Origin: Parapedobacter lycopersici_A
GTDB taxonomy: Bacteria > Bacteroidota > Bacteroidia > Sphingobacteriales > Sphingobacteriaceae
NCBI RefSeq assembly: GCF_040395035.1
Contig: NZ_JBEBRB010000017.1
Span: 1-44,843, forward strand
Length of the DNA: 44,843 nucleotides
Direction: 5' to 3'
Shown: positions 24,636 to 33,712 of the stretch, in pieces
Layout of the letters: each line of letters begins with the position of its first letter
How positions within the stretch are numbered: the first letter of the stretch is position 1
Made by a program: the position numbers and the translations under genes
Notes under the pieces: generated by a model
Told to the model about the DNA's origin: nothing
The model's database searches: none
The model's input: the letters and a program-made list of their open reading frames with translations, nothing else

Positions 24636-26003
24636 CTACTCGATACCGTATTTTTCCATCTTATTATACAATGTTTTACGGTCGATATTCAGCATTTGGG
24701 CCGCTTTGCTTTTGTTGTATTTGGCTTTTTGCAAGACGTCCATAATCAGCTTGCGCTCGTGTATCTCACTGTGTAGCCGCAGGTCAGGGTTATCGGCTGT
24801 CGCAACGGGCTGCGTATCGGCGGGCTGGTTTCGGATGGCAAACACCATTTCTTCGGGCAACGCCGCCAGTTCTGCGGTTGTGGAAGGCGACAGCAGCACC
24901 ATCCGTTTGATGATGTTCTTGAGCTCCCTGAGGTTACCGGGCCAGTCGTAGGTGTCAAAGATCTCCTGTACCTCCGGTGATAGTTCGGTAACCGATCGGC
25001 CAAGCTCCTCGTTGGCTTTATTAACAAAGAAATCCACAAATTGCCGGAAATCCCCACGGCGGTCACGGAGCGCAGGAACGATAATTTCAAATTCATTGAT
25101 CCGGTGATACAGGTCTTCCCTGAATTTGCCGCTTCCCAATAGATCTTCGTTTGTAGCGGCAATCACCCGCACATCGACGCTGATGGTCTTATTGGCGCCC
25201 ACCGGCTGAATTACTTTTTCCTGCAATGCCCGTAATAGTTTGACCTGGACTTCATAAGACAGGTTCCCGATTTCATCCAAAAAAAGTGTGCCGCCTGAAG
25301 CTTCGACAAACTGGCCTGTTTTATCATTTAAGGCGCCGGTGAAGGACCCTTTAATGTGTCCGAACAGCTCGCTTGAAGCCAATTCCTTGGACAGTGTGCC
25401 ACAGTCGATCGATACAAAAGGCTGATCTGCGCGTTTACTCATGCGGTGGATTGACCGGGCCACATATTCCTTGCCAGTTCCGCTCTCGCCGCGGATCAGC
25501 ACGGACATGTCCGTCGGCGCCACCAGGGCGATATATTCATGCAGCTTTTTGGCGGCCGACGTGGTGCCTTCCACAAAGTCTGTCCCTTCCGGAACTTCCG
25601 TTTCCTTATTCAACCGTGCGGTTGCACGCTTATTTTCCGTTGTTTTTTCCGCTAACGCTTCATTGACTACCATGAGCAGCTCATCGGGATTAACCGGTTT
25701 GGTGATGTAGTCAAAAACCCCCTGCCGGATGGCACGCACGGCCGTACGGACATCGTTGAAGCTGGTCATGATAATGGACGGAATAAACTGGTTGCGGTCC
25801 CGCAGGGCGTCCAGCACGTCGAGCCCGACCCCGTCACCCAGGCGGTAATCCAGTAATATCAAATGAAACGTACCGTGTTTAAGTGCTTCGATACCGCCTT
25901 TCACACTGTACTTGACCGTCACCCCAAACCCTTTCTTTTTGAGAAAGTTTTCAAGTATCGCAGCAAACGTGGTGTCGTCTTCCACCAGCAGAATTTCGGC
26001 CAT
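24636..26003 (-). CDS. Sigma-54-dependent response regulator (NtrC family)
   Basis: 455 residues. An N-terminal receiver has acidic pair Asp9-Asp10, phospho-acceptor Asp52 (LLDYRLGDG) and Lys102. The AAA+ domain has Walker A GESGTGKE (172-179) and the sigma-54 contact loop as GSFTGA (219-224), with Ser for the usual Ala. A Fis-type helix-turn-helix closes the protein (AAQMLNIDRKTLYNKMEKY). It would activate sigma-54 promoters when phosphorylated. No histidine kinase gene is adjacent, so partner and targets are unknown. Confidence 0.94.
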   Translation of the reverse strand: MAEILLVEDDTTFAAILENFLKKKGFGVTVKYSVKGGIEALKHGTFHLILLDYRLGDGVGLDVLDALRDRNQFIPSIIMTSFNDVRTAVRAIRQGVFDYITKPVNPDELLMVVNEALAEKTTENKRATARLNKETEVPEGTDFVEGTTSAAKKLHEYIALVAPTDMSVLIRGESGTGKEYVARSIHRMSKRADQPFVSIDCGTLSKELASSELFGHIKGSFTGALNDKTGQFVEASGGTLFLDEIGNLSYEVQVKLLRALQEKVIQPVGANKTISVDVRVIAATNEDLLGSGKFREDLYHRINEFEIIVPALRDRRGDFRQFVDFFVNKANEELGRSVTELSPEVQEIFDTYDWPGNLRELKNIIKRMVLLSPSTTAELAALPEEMVFAIRNQPADTQPVATADNPDLRLHSEIHERKLIMDVLQKAKYNKSKAAQMLNIDRKTLYNKMEKYGIE

Positions 26004-26082
26004 GGGATTTAATGATTATCGTGTTACGTATCTGTTTTAGTATATCGAACGGCCAAAGCCGGTTTTTATTTTACGGACCGGA

Positions 26083-27360
26083 TCAAATCAATGCATTCAT
26101 GTGACGAATAATTTCATCTCCGAATGCACTGGTCTTCAATAACTTTCCGCCTTCCATCTGATTGAAAAAATCGACTGTCACGGTTTTTTGGAGAATCGTC
26201 TCCTGCAACCCGTTAACAATGAGGGTGGCTGCCTCGGCCCATCCCATATATTCCAGCATCATAACGCCGCTGAGAATGACCGAAGAGGGGTTCATGCTAT
26301 CCGTGTCTGCAAACCGCGGTGCCGTGCCGTGCGTAGCTTCAAATACGGCATGGCCTGTTTTGTAATTGATATTGGCTCCCGGTGCAATGCCGATGCCGCC
26401 AACAATCGCTGCCAGTGCATCAGAGATGTAGTCGCCATTCAGATTCAAGGTGGCAATAACGGAATAATCCCTCGGATTCAGCAATATTTGCTGTAAAAAA
26501 TTGTCGGCAATGACATCTTTGATAATTACCTTGCCCGATGCAACTGCTTTTTCCTGTTCGGCATTTGCGCTGGCCTCTCCTGATGCGGCTTTCGTCCGTT
26601 CCCATTGTGCCCAGGTGTAGGTTTGATCGGCAAACTCCGTTTCGGCTACTTCATAGCCCCAGTTTTTAAATGCGCCTTCGGTAAATTTCATGATGTTTCC
26701 CTTATGTACCAACGCAACCGATGGACGGTGCTGCTGGATCGCATGTTCAATAGCCGCGCGCACCAACCGTTTGGATCCTTCTTCTGAAACGGTTTTAATG
26801 CCAATTGCCGTGGTAGCCGTAAACGTGTAATCCACCTCCATTTCGTCCTGTAAAAAGCGGCCGACTTTCCTGGCTTCCGCTGAACCAGCGGAAAATTCAA
26901 TACCGGTATAAATATCTTCCGTATTCTCCCTGAAGATGACCATATCCACATATTCCGGATGCTTTACGGGCGAAGGCACGCCCGGAAACCACCGCGTCGG
27001 GCGCTGGCATACATAAAGATCAAGTGCCGCGCGAATGGCCACGTTTAATGACCGGATTCCGCCGCCAATGGGAGTAGTAAGCGGACCTTTGATAGCTACC
27101 AGATGCTTTGATATGGTGTCAAGTGTTGCCTGCGGAAGCCACTCTCCTGTTTCCCGGTATGCCTTTTCGCCGGCCAGCACTTCTTTCCAGGTAATCCGGC
27201 GTGCCCCGCCATATGCCAACTCCACGGCGGCATCAAATACACGTACCGATGCCCGCCAGATATCCGGGCCGATTCCGTCGCCGATAATAAAGGGAATGAT
27301 CACATGCGCGGGGACCTGGAGGGCGCCGTGTTCAGTTTTGGTTATGCTTGCTGCTTCCAT
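26083..27360 (-). CDS. icd: Isocitrate dehydrogenase, E. coli Icd type
   Basis: 425 residues. Motifs are IGDGIGPDIWRASVRV, GGIRSLNVAIR (with the Ser equivalent to the phosphorylated Ser113 of E. coli), RENTEDIYTGIEF, NLNGDYISDALAAIVGGIGIAPGANI and EATHGTAP. It converts isocitrate to 2-oxoglutarate. The residues after THGTAP, which in E. coli are Lys-Tyr and select NADP, are Arg-Phe here, so cofactor preference should not be assumed. It starts 16 nt after the antiporter gene. Confidence 0.93.
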   Translation of the reverse strand: MEAASITKTEHGALQVPAHVIIPFIIGDGIGPDIWRASVRVFDAAVELAYGGARRITWKEVLAGEKAYRETGEWLPQATLDTISKHLVAIKGPLTTPIGGGIRSLNVAIRAALDLYVCQRPTRWFPGVPSPVKHPEYVDMVIFRENTEDIYTGIEFSAGSAEARKVGRFLQDEMEVDYTFTATTAIGIKTVSEEGSKRLVRAAIEHAIQQHRPSVALVHKGNIMKFTEGAFKNWGYEVAETEFADQTYTWAQWERTKAASGEASANAEQEKAVASGKVIIKDVIADNFLQQILLNPRDYSVIATLNLNGDYISDALAAIVGGIGIAPGANINYKTGHAVFEATHGTAPRFADTDSMNPSSVILSGVMMLEYMGWAEAATLIVNGLQETILQKTVTVDFFNQMEGGKLLKTSAFGDEIIRHMNALI

Positions 27361-27376
27361 ATGTCGTATGTGTGTC

Positions 27377-29506
27377 TTATTTTTCTTTCGTGAAGATATT
27401 GCCTATACCCCGTCCGATCCGCTGTAAAATAGGTGCGGTGGAAACGTCTTCATATTCGTCCAATGAATATCCGGCCCTCCGGCTCGGGAAAATCAGAATA
27501 CGGTTGTACGGAGCATATACCTTGCCCAGTTTTTTGGCGATTCCGTCAAAAGAATGCCGATAGGATACTTCACCCTGGCGCGCCGAAACAAATATAATCA
27601 GGTCGTTATCTTTGGCAAACTGTCTTAATCCGCTTAAATCGTCCCAGCCGTCGTAATTCTCGTACAGCATGCGCGTACTGGTTTTGTGAACTTCCAGATA
27701 TTCCGAAACCGCCCTTTGGGTGCGTGCATCGGCAACGCAGAGAACAGGGATCGTTAACTCCTGTGAAAGCCGCAAGATTTTTTCCATGCAAAAGGAAAAG
27801 CCAAGCTCTGATTCGAACAACGGCGGGCAGAACAGGGTGATTCGTTTCTGTCCGATCAGCGGCTTATCTACCTGGCACATAAAAAGGTTGGCATCGGTCT
27901 GGTTCAGGATACTCTCCGTTTTCTCTCCCACCATTTTTTCAATGATGCCGGGCTTGCTGGGCCAGCCAAGCAGAATTCCATCGGCACTCACTTCCCGTGC
28001 GGCCCGACTGATTCCACTGGCTACGTTATGGTCAATGGTAGCCATCATACTTACCTCGGTTTCACTGCCGGAGGCGTATTTCGCCGTGGAGTCCAGGTTT
28101 TTCCGTGCCCGTTTCAGGTTCTGTTCGGCCAGCTCATTGTTGGGCACCACGGTTAGCAGGGTTACCGGGTGGGGCGAACGCTTGCTTTTAATCAATATGG
28201 AGAAATCAAGGAGCGATTCCATGTTATTCAGGTTGGCTATCGGCAGCATCAGCTGTTCTTCCCGAGCCACATTCCGTTCGCTCGTCACGGTGTCTTGATC
28301 GCCCGCCAGCACCACTTTTTTCGACGCTGCTTCCGTAACCAACGAGGCCACAATACAGGTGACCAGGATCAATACGATGGTTCCGTTCAATACGTTTTCG
28401 TCAATGACTTCATAACGGTATCCTACCATAATCACTGCCAGGGTTGCTGCCGCATGAGCGCTGCTTAATCCAAAAATTACCTGCCGCTGGGCTCCCGAAT
28501 AATTAAACACCAGCTGTGTAAACCACGCCGCAATCCACTTGCTGCATATCGCAACCACGGTCAGCGTAGCGGCGATAATCAGTGCAGCAGGACCCTGAAG
28601 CAGTACGCTGGTGTCTACAATCATCCCTACACTGATCAGGAAAAAGGGAATGAAAATGGCATTGCCGATAAATTCAATACGGTTCATCAGCGCGGAAGAA
28701 TGCGGGATCAGTTTGTTCAATGCCAATCCGGCAACGAAGGCACCGATAATATGTTCCAGACCGGCCAACTCTGCCAAGAATGCGGCGAAAAAGACCACGG
28801 AAAGCACGAAGATATAATGTGCCGTTTTTTCTCCTTCTACCTTCTGGAAAAACCATTTCGCAATCCGCGGAATGACACCGAACATAATCAGCAGAAAAAT
28901 CGCGAAGGAAACCCCGATGTTTATCCAGAACTGCTGGCTCAGCACACCTTGGGAAGCACCGACTACAACTGCAAGAATAATCAATACGGCGGTATCCGTA
29001 AGGATGGTACCGCCAATGGTAATGGCTACTGCTTCATTTTTTGATATGCCATAGCTGTTCACTACGGGGTAAGCGACAAGGGTGTGCGTGGCAAACATGC
29101 TGGATATCATGGTACTTGCCAGCATATCGTATCCAAGTATGTAATAGCATACGGGGTAGCCGATTAAGATGGGTATGGCAAAGGTTAAGAACCCGAATAA
29201 CACACTCTTATGCCTGGTTTTCCTGAACTCATTCATGTCAAGCTCCAACCCGGCAATAAACATGATGTAAAGCAATCCGATGGTGGAAAAAAGGTCAACC
29301 GCTGAATTCCGTTCGAGTACATTGAGTCCGTGCGGTCCAATAACAACACCCGATAGAATAAGCCCGATAATCCCCGGGATTTTAATGCGGCGTAAAAGTA
29401 TCGGAGACAGTAGAATAATCAGCAGGATCAGGGAAAAAATAAGCACCGGGTTGCTTAGGGGCGTTTCAAACGCATGGCTTAAATGGTCGAAAATGGTATT
29501 GGCCAT
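27377..29506 (-). CDS. Cation/proton antiporter (CPA2, Kef-like) with C-terminal cytoplasmic domain
   Basis: 709 residues. The first 400 hold about 12 membrane spans with family features (GLILSGVVIGPHGL, MFIAGLELDMNEF, ELAGLEHIIGAFVAGLALN). Residues from about 430 form a soluble region with two universal-stress-like halves. It has no TrkA-N (KTN) signature that I can see. The family exchanges Na+ or K+ for protons at the inner membrane; the ion here is unknown. It is followed at 16 nt by icd. Confidence 0.9.
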   Translation of the reverse strand: MANTIFDHLSHAFETPLSNPVLIFSLILLIILLSPILLRRIKIPGIIGLILSGVVIGPHGLNVLERNSAVDLFSTIGLLYIMFIAGLELDMNEFRKTRHKSVLFGFLTFAIPILIGYPVCYYILGYDMLASTMISSMFATHTLVAYPVVNSYGISKNEAVAITIGGTILTDTAVLIILAVVVGASQGVLSQQFWINIGVSFAIFLLIMFGVIPRIAKWFFQKVEGEKTAHYIFVLSVVFFAAFLAELAGLEHIIGAFVAGLALNKLIPHSSALMNRIEFIGNAIFIPFFLISVGMIVDTSVLLQGPAALIIAATLTVVAICSKWIAAWFTQLVFNYSGAQRQVIFGLSSAHAAATLAVIMVGYRYEVIDENVLNGTIVLILVTCIVASLVTEAASKKVVLAGDQDTVTSERNVAREEQLMLPIANLNNMESLLDFSILIKSKRSPHPVTLLTVVPNNELAEQNLKRARKNLDSTAKYASGSETEVSMMATIDHNVASGISRAAREVSADGILLGWPSKPGIIEKMVGEKTESILNQTDANLFMCQVDKPLIGQKRITLFCPPLFESELGFSFCMEKILRLSQELTIPVLCVADARTQRAVSEYLEVHKTSTRMLYENYDGWDDLSGLRQFAKDNDLIIFVSARQGEVSYRHSFDGIAKKLGKVYAPYNRILIFPSRRAGYSLDEYEDVSTAPILQRIGRGIGNIFTKEK

Positions 29507-29555
29507 AGATTATTGCATTCTATTCAAAAAACCGCACGCGCGGCCAAGCTTGTTT

Positions 29556-29563
29556 CAAAGATA
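29556..29563 (-). promoter_or_regulatory. Candidate -7 element of the antiporter gene
   Basis: TATCTTTG on the minus strand, full consensus match, about 50 nt before the ATG at 29506. No clear -33 box. Confidence 0.45.
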
Positions 29564-29611
29564 GTAAAATAAGCTGTTTTCCGGTGCCTGTTTTGCTAAA
29601 TTCCCGTTGTA

Positions 29612-30832
29612 TTAGCGGAATTGGATGGCTTTGATCGGACTGATTCTGCTAATGAGATACGAGGGGATTAGGAGCACAAGCAATGCGATGGCCGCGATGC
29701 CCAGGTTCAATGCTATAACGTCAAATGCATCAATATCAACAGGTACATAGGATACGTAATACGATGCTTCGTCCAATTTAAAATAATGAGTGTAATCCTG
29801 GAAAAAATAGAGGCCGAGCCCTAATATATTGCCCAGCAACAGGCCGATACCTACAAGATAAGCAGCGTTATACAGAAATATCCGTCGGATTCCGCCGTTA
29901 GTATAACCCAGCGCCTTAAATATCCCGATCATCGCGGTGCGTTCCAGAATAATGATCAGCAGTGCAGAGATCATGTTGACGACGGCGACGACCATCATTA
30001 AGATCAGAATAACAACCGTATTTACATCAAGCAAATCCAGCCATTGGAAAATCTGCGGGAGCTGTTCCCGCACACTGACGGCTTGAACATCAATGGGTAG
30101 GCGATCCTGTACTACGGCCGTAAGCTGCTGAATCCTGTCAAAATCGGCGATGGATAGTTCATACCCGCCCACGTCATCCGCATTCCAGTTGTTCAACCGA
30201 CGAATTAATGGCAGCGAACCGATAATGTATACCTGGTCAAGTTCCTCCACCCCCGTATTGTATATGCCGGCAATCACAAATTTACGCCGCCGGATCGGTT
30301 CCTGTACAAAATACATGATGAAGTCGTCATCTACCTGCAGCTGCAGGCGGTCTGCAATGAATTTTGAAATCAGGACCTGGTTGGCGGCGCGAGTGCTGTC
30401 CGAAAAATCAATCGGCTTGCCGGATACAAGCATCCGGGCGATATACCGCTGGTCGTATGTGGCGTCAATTCCTTTGAGCAACACACCCTCTACTTCTTCG
30501 TTGACGTTGATGATGCCCGCTTTAGTCGCATAGTGGTGAATGGAAGATACGCCTGAAATACCCGTTAATTCCTTCGTCAGGTCTTCGCGCAGGTGGAAGG
30601 GGGAAGATTCATAGGATGCATTCAGGTCGTATTTACTGAGCGTAATATCCCCGAAAAAACCGCGCTGCTTGGCCGTGACCTCTCCTTTGAAGCCCTTGAG
30701 TACAGCAATTGACAGCAGCATGGCTGCTACACCGAGCGCAATCGCACCGATCGCTACCTGCACGATAAGTTTGGAAAAAGTCCGCTTACCGGTAACTGTA
30801 ATTCTTTTCGCTACAAAATAGGGGAAATTCAA
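29612..30832 (-). CDS. FtsX/LolC-type ABC permease subunit
   Basis: 406 residues. One N-terminal membrane segment (about 22-46), a large periplasmic MacB-like domain, and three C-terminal spans, the standard LolC/LolE layout. ERTAMIGIFKALGYTNGGIRRIF is the conserved cytoplasmic coupling loop, and the ending ISRISPIKAIQFR is typical. Such proteins extract lipoproteins from the inner membrane with a LolD ATPase, which is not encoded here, so the exact role is inferred from family. Confidence 0.88.
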   Translation of the reverse strand: MNFPYFVAKRITVTGKRTFSKLIVQVAIGAIALGVAAMLLSIAVLKGFKGEVTAKQRGFFGDITLSKYDLNASYESSPFHLREDLTKELTGISGVSSIHHYATKAGIINVNEEVEGVLLKGIDATYDQRYIARMLVSGKPIDFSDSTRAANQVLISKFIADRLQLQVDDDFIMYFVQEPIRRRKFVIAGIYNTGVEELDQVYIIGSLPLIRRLNNWNADDVGGYELSIADFDRIQQLTAVVQDRLPIDVQAVSVREQLPQIFQWLDLLDVNTVVILILMMVVAVVNMISALLIIILERTAMIGIFKALGYTNGGIRRIFLYNAAYLVGIGLLLGNILGLGLYFFQDYTHYFKLDEASYYVSYVPVDIDAFDVIALNLGIAAIALLVLLIPSYLISRISPIKAIQFR

Positions 30833-30851
30833 GCCTGATCAATATAATTTG

Positions 30852-30859
30852 TACCTTCG
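30852..30859 (+). promoter_or_regulatory. Candidate -7 element of fmt
   Basis: TACCTTCG, one base from TAnnTTTG, 23 nt before the ATG at 30883. It abuts the oppositely oriented element at 30860-30867. Confidence 0.4.
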
Positions 30860-30889
30860 CAAAGGTAAGGAATAAGTTGAGTATGCAAA
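30860..30889 (-). promoter_or_regulatory. Promoter of the FtsX/LolC-like gene
   Basis: On the minus strand TTTG (30886-30889), an 18-base spacer and TACCTTTG (30860-30867) form a full -33/-7 match 28 nt before the ATG at 30832. The -33 box lies inside the first codons of fmt. With the fmt element next to it, the -7 boxes form the palindrome TACCTT-CGCA-AAGGTA. Confidence 0.65.
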
Positions 30890-31827
30890 CAAGCGAAGTA
30901 ATCCCTCCCCTGCGGATTGTATTTATGGGAACCCCGGATTTTGCGGTGGCATCGCTCACCGCGTTGCTGGACACTGCCCATCGGGTAGTGGCGGTTGTCA
31001 CTGCCCCGGACAAACCGGCCGGACGCGGTCAGCTGCTGCAGCAATCGGCGGTTAAAAAATATGCACTGGAAAGACAGCTTCCGGTGTTGCAGCCGGAAAA
31101 ATTACGTGATCCGGATTTTCTTAATGCGCTGAGATCATTTGGGGCCGATCTGCAGGTTGTTGTTGCATTCCGCATGTTACCCGAGGTAGTGTGGAATATG
31201 CCGCCAAGGGGTACAGTCAACCTCCACGCCTCGCTCCTTCCCCAGTACCGCGGGGCAGCGCCAATTAACCATGCCGTTATGCAGGGCGAAACGGAGAGCG
31301 GCGTAACCACATTTCTGCTGCAGCATGAAATTGACACCGGAAATATCCTGTTTGCGGAAAAAGTAGCGATCGGAGCGGATGACACGGCGGGCATATTGCA
31401 TGATAAGCTGATGACCGTCGGTGCGAGCCTGCTGGTCGACACCGTTGATGCCATTGCCTCCGGCAGTACGAAACCGATTTCACAGGACAGCCTGCATGAT
31501 CAACCGTTGAAACATGCGCCGAAAATATTCAAGGATGACTGCCGTATCAACTGGCAGAAACCAGTGGCCGAGGTGTATAACCTGATCAGGGGCCTTAGCC
31601 CCTACCCTGCAGCATTTACCACCCTCGGCGGAAAAACATTGAAACTTTTTAAAACCCGTAAAGTAGAAACAACACCATCAAGTGCGCCTGGTTTATACGA
31701 AACCGACGGAAAGTCATTTCTTAAGTTTGCATGTACAGACGGATACATTGATGTGCTTGAATTGCAGATCGAAGGGAAAAAACGCATGTCTGTTGGCGAA
31801 TTTTTACGTGGATTCCGCATTGATTAA
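30883..31827 (+). CDS. fmt: Methionyl-tRNA formyltransferase
   Basis: 314 residues from the ATG at 30883; an in-frame TTG at 30877 lies closer to a TAAGG that could bind the ribosome, so the start is not certain. Motifs are RIVFMGTPDFAVASL, APDKPAGRG, NLHASLLPQYRGAAP (with catalytic Asn and His) and RGLSPYPAAF in the C-terminal OB domain. It formylates initiator Met-tRNA using 10-formyl-tetrahydrofolate. No def gene is adjacent, unlike in many bacteria. Confidence 0.95.
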   Translation: MQTSEVIPPLRIVFMGTPDFAVASLTALLDTAHRVVAVVTAPDKPAGRGQLLQQSAVKKYALERQLPVLQPEKLRDPDFLNALRSFGADLQVVVAFRMLPEVVWNMPPRGTVNLHASLLPQYRGAAPINHAVMQGETESGVTTFLLQHEIDTGNILFAEKVAIGADDTAGILHDKLMTVGASLLVDTVDAIASGSTKPISQDSLHDQPLKHAPKIFKDDCRINWQKPVAEVYNLIRGLSPYPAAFTTLGGKTLKLFKTRKVETTPSSAPGLYETDGKSFLKFACTDGYIDVLELQIEGKKRMSVGEFLRGFRID

Positions 31828-31998
31828 GGATAGAACTGCTGCCGGGAAGCACCATATGTCAGTTAACTGTCAATCCTATCTTATTTATTGATTTTGGAAC
31901 GTTTTTTGAGGAGTAAAAAATAGCAAACGCACACGATAATTTCCTCTAAATCAGGCAACTTTTTCCTAAAAAAACAGTTATATATGGTATAAAAGTCG

Positions 31999-32006
31999 TA
32001 GTTTTG
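31999..32006 (+). promoter_or_regulatory. Candidate -7 element of rpoD
   Basis: TAGTTTTG, a full TAnnTTTG match, 36 nt before the ATG at 32043. The -33 position reads GTTA, a partial match. Confidence 0.5.
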
Positions 32007-32042
32007 CAAACTTTTTATAGAGAAAGGTATTTAATAGTTTAG

Positions 32043-32903
32043 ATGAGACAGCTCAAAATTACACAATCCATTACCAACAGGGAGTCGCAGTCGTTGGACA
32101 AGTACCTGCACGAGATTGGTAAAGTAGATTTAATCACGGCCGAAGAAGAGGTGATCCTGGCCCAAAAAATCAGGGAGGGCGATCAGGCAGCACTGGAACG
32201 ATTGACAAAGACCAATTTACGCTTTGTGGTATCCGTAGCCAAGCAATATCAAAATCAGGGACTTACGCTTGGCGACCTGATTAATGAGGGAAACCTGGGT
32301 CTTATTAAAGCTGCTAAGCGCTTTGATGAAACGAAGGGGTTTAAATTCATTTCCTACGCAGTCTGGTGGATCCGCCAGTCAATCCTGCAGGCTATAGCCG
32401 AGCAATCCCGTATTGTCCGGTTGCCGTTGAACCAGGTTGGATCGCTCAGCAAGATCAGTAAAGCGTTTTCCAAGCTGGAACAGGAATACGAACGTGAGCC
32501 CTCTCCGGAGGAACTGGCGGATATCCTGGAAACCACGGTTGACAAAGTGTCAGATACGCTAAGCAATTCGGGACGTCATGTGTCCATGGATGCGCCTTTT
32601 GTTCAGGGAGAGGAAAATACGCTGCTGGATGTACTGGAAAATACCGATCCGGACACCGACAGCACCTTAATTGACGAATCCCTCTCTGAAGAGATCAAGC
32701 GTTCGCTTGCCACATTAACCGAAAGGGAACGGGAAATTATTGTCCTGTTTTTCGGCTTGGGTTCCAATCACCAGCTATCACTCGAGGAGATCGGGGAAAA
32801 ATTCAATCTCACGCGTGAGCGCGTACGTCAGATCAAAGACAAAGCATTGCAGCGGTTACGCCATACCTCGCGTAGCCGAATCCTGAAATCGTACCTGGGA
32901 TAA
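32043..32903 (+). CDS. rpoD: Primary RNA polymerase sigma factor, short Bacteroidota form
   Basis: 286 residues. Region 1.2 begins near SLDKYLHEIGKVDLIT; region 2 has NLRFVVSVAKQYQNQGL, DLINEGNLGLIKA and the -10 helix KFISYAVWWIRQSI; region 3 and region 4 follow, with the -35 helix-turn-helix LTRERVRQIKDKALQRLR. Region 1.1 and the long non-conserved insert of enterobacterial sigma-70 are absent, as is normal for this phylum, whose promoters have the TTTG/TAnnTTTG form seen around this window. Confidence 0.96.
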   Translation: MRQLKITQSITNRESQSLDKYLHEIGKVDLITAEEEVILAQKIREGDQAALERLTKTNLRFVVSVAKQYQNQGLTLGDLINEGNLGLIKAAKRFDETKGFKFISYAVWWIRQSILQAIAEQSRIVRLPLNQVGSLSKISKAFSKLEQEYEREPSPEELADILETTVDKVSDTLSNSGRHVSMDAPFVQGEENTLLDVLENTDPDTDSTLIDESLSEEIKRSLATLTEREREIIVLFFGLGSNHQLSLEEIGEKFNLTRERVRQIKDKALQRLRHTSRSRILKSYLG

Positions 32904-32935
32904 CCGGTACAAGCAGGCAAACAACAACAATACGG

Positions 32936-32966
32936 AACGCCGGTGACAATCACCGGCGTTTTTTTA
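32936..32966 (+). terminator. Intrinsic terminator of rpoD
   Basis: AACGCCGGTG (32936-32945) pairs perfectly with CACCGGCGTT (32951-32960) over a 5-base loop and is followed by a T-run to 32965. It lies between convergent rpoD and the GNAT gene and may serve both. Confidence 0.93.
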
Positions 32967-32980
32967 TTGGAATTAACCGA

Positions 32981-33547
32981 TCACGCCAGCACCTTTCTTA
33001 ATACAACGGAGTCAGCTGTCAAATGACAAGGTGTAAATCCGTGTTTCTCGGCAAAGCGGATTGCCCGGAGGTTCCCCGCCGACGTGCGGCAGATCATGGA
33101 TTTTGCGCTGTACCCGACACGGGCAAATGCAGCCACTAATGAAAAAGCATCTCCCATCACCTGCTGGCCTTGATATTCGGGAAACAACGACCCTCCAAAA
33201 GCCAATTCACGCGCCGATGCATCCCAGCCGTGCAGCGCACAGTCGCCAATGATGATGTCGGGCTGCCCGGCCAAGCGGATAGTCCAGATCATCTCGCATT
33301 TGGCCGCAATCCGTTGCGCAAATTGTCCTGCGTCCTCGTGCTGCCCCACGGCATCTTGCTGAACCCGCCGGTAAAGCGCAAAGAACTGTTCAGCATCATG
33401 CTGTGTCAGTACCTTCAGGATTAACCGCTGGTCCGAAAGCGTATGGGCTTCATACAGGTCCGTAAACCGGTCGCCGCCACGGTATGGATCCGGGCTCCCC
33501 CCGGATCCCCTGCTTTTTTTACCTAATGTGAATAACAGCTCCATCAT
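32981..33547 (-). CDS. GNAT-family N-acetyltransferase (RimJ/RimL-like)
   Basis: 188 residues. After about 35 variable residues comes a RimJ/RimL-type start (DQRLILKVLTQHDAEQFF), a GDCALHG strand, LFPEYQGQQVMGDAF (acetyl-CoA loop, in the position of Q-x-x-G-x-G/A but degenerate) and the closing NLRAIRFAEKHGF. The family moves acetyl groups from acetyl-CoA to amines, often N-termini or antibiotics. Substrate unknown. Two adjacent ATGs (33547 and 33544) are possible starts. Confidence 0.82.
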   Translation of the reverse strand: MMELLFTLGKKSRGSGGSPDPYRGGDRFTDLYEAHTLSDQRLILKVLTQHDAEQFFALYRRVQQDAVGQHEDAGQFAQRIAAKCEMIWTIRLAGQPDIIIGDCALHGWDASARELAFGGSLFPEYQGQQVMGDAFSLVAAFARVGYSAKSMICRTSAGNLRAIRFAEKHGFTPCHLTADSVVLRKVLA

Positions 33548-33576
33548 CCGGTTATTGAGTTGTTTTACCAGTCATA

Positions 33577-33584
33577 CAAACATA
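33577..33584 (-). promoter_or_regulatory. Candidate -7 element of the GNAT gene
   Basis: TATGTTTG on the minus strand, full consensus match, 29 nt before the ATG at 33547. Confidence 0.45.
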
Positions 33585-33648
33585 AGGCACAATCCGCTGG
33601 CGCCGAATGGGTGAATAAGACATTTTTGAGGGGTAAATACGACAACGC

Positions 33649-33683
33649 AAAAAAACGAGCCTGCCGGATTCCCGGCAGGCTCG
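33649..33683 (-). terminator. Intrinsic terminator of the RND efflux operon
   Basis: A perfect 12-bp stem (33656-33667 with 33672-33683, CGAGCC...GGCTCG) with a 4-base loop is followed on the minus strand by seven T residues (A-run at 33649-33655). It lies 29 nt after the RND pump stop. Confidence 0.95.
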
Positions 33684-33712
33684 CTAACATATTAAATCAA
33701 ATCACCAAAATC

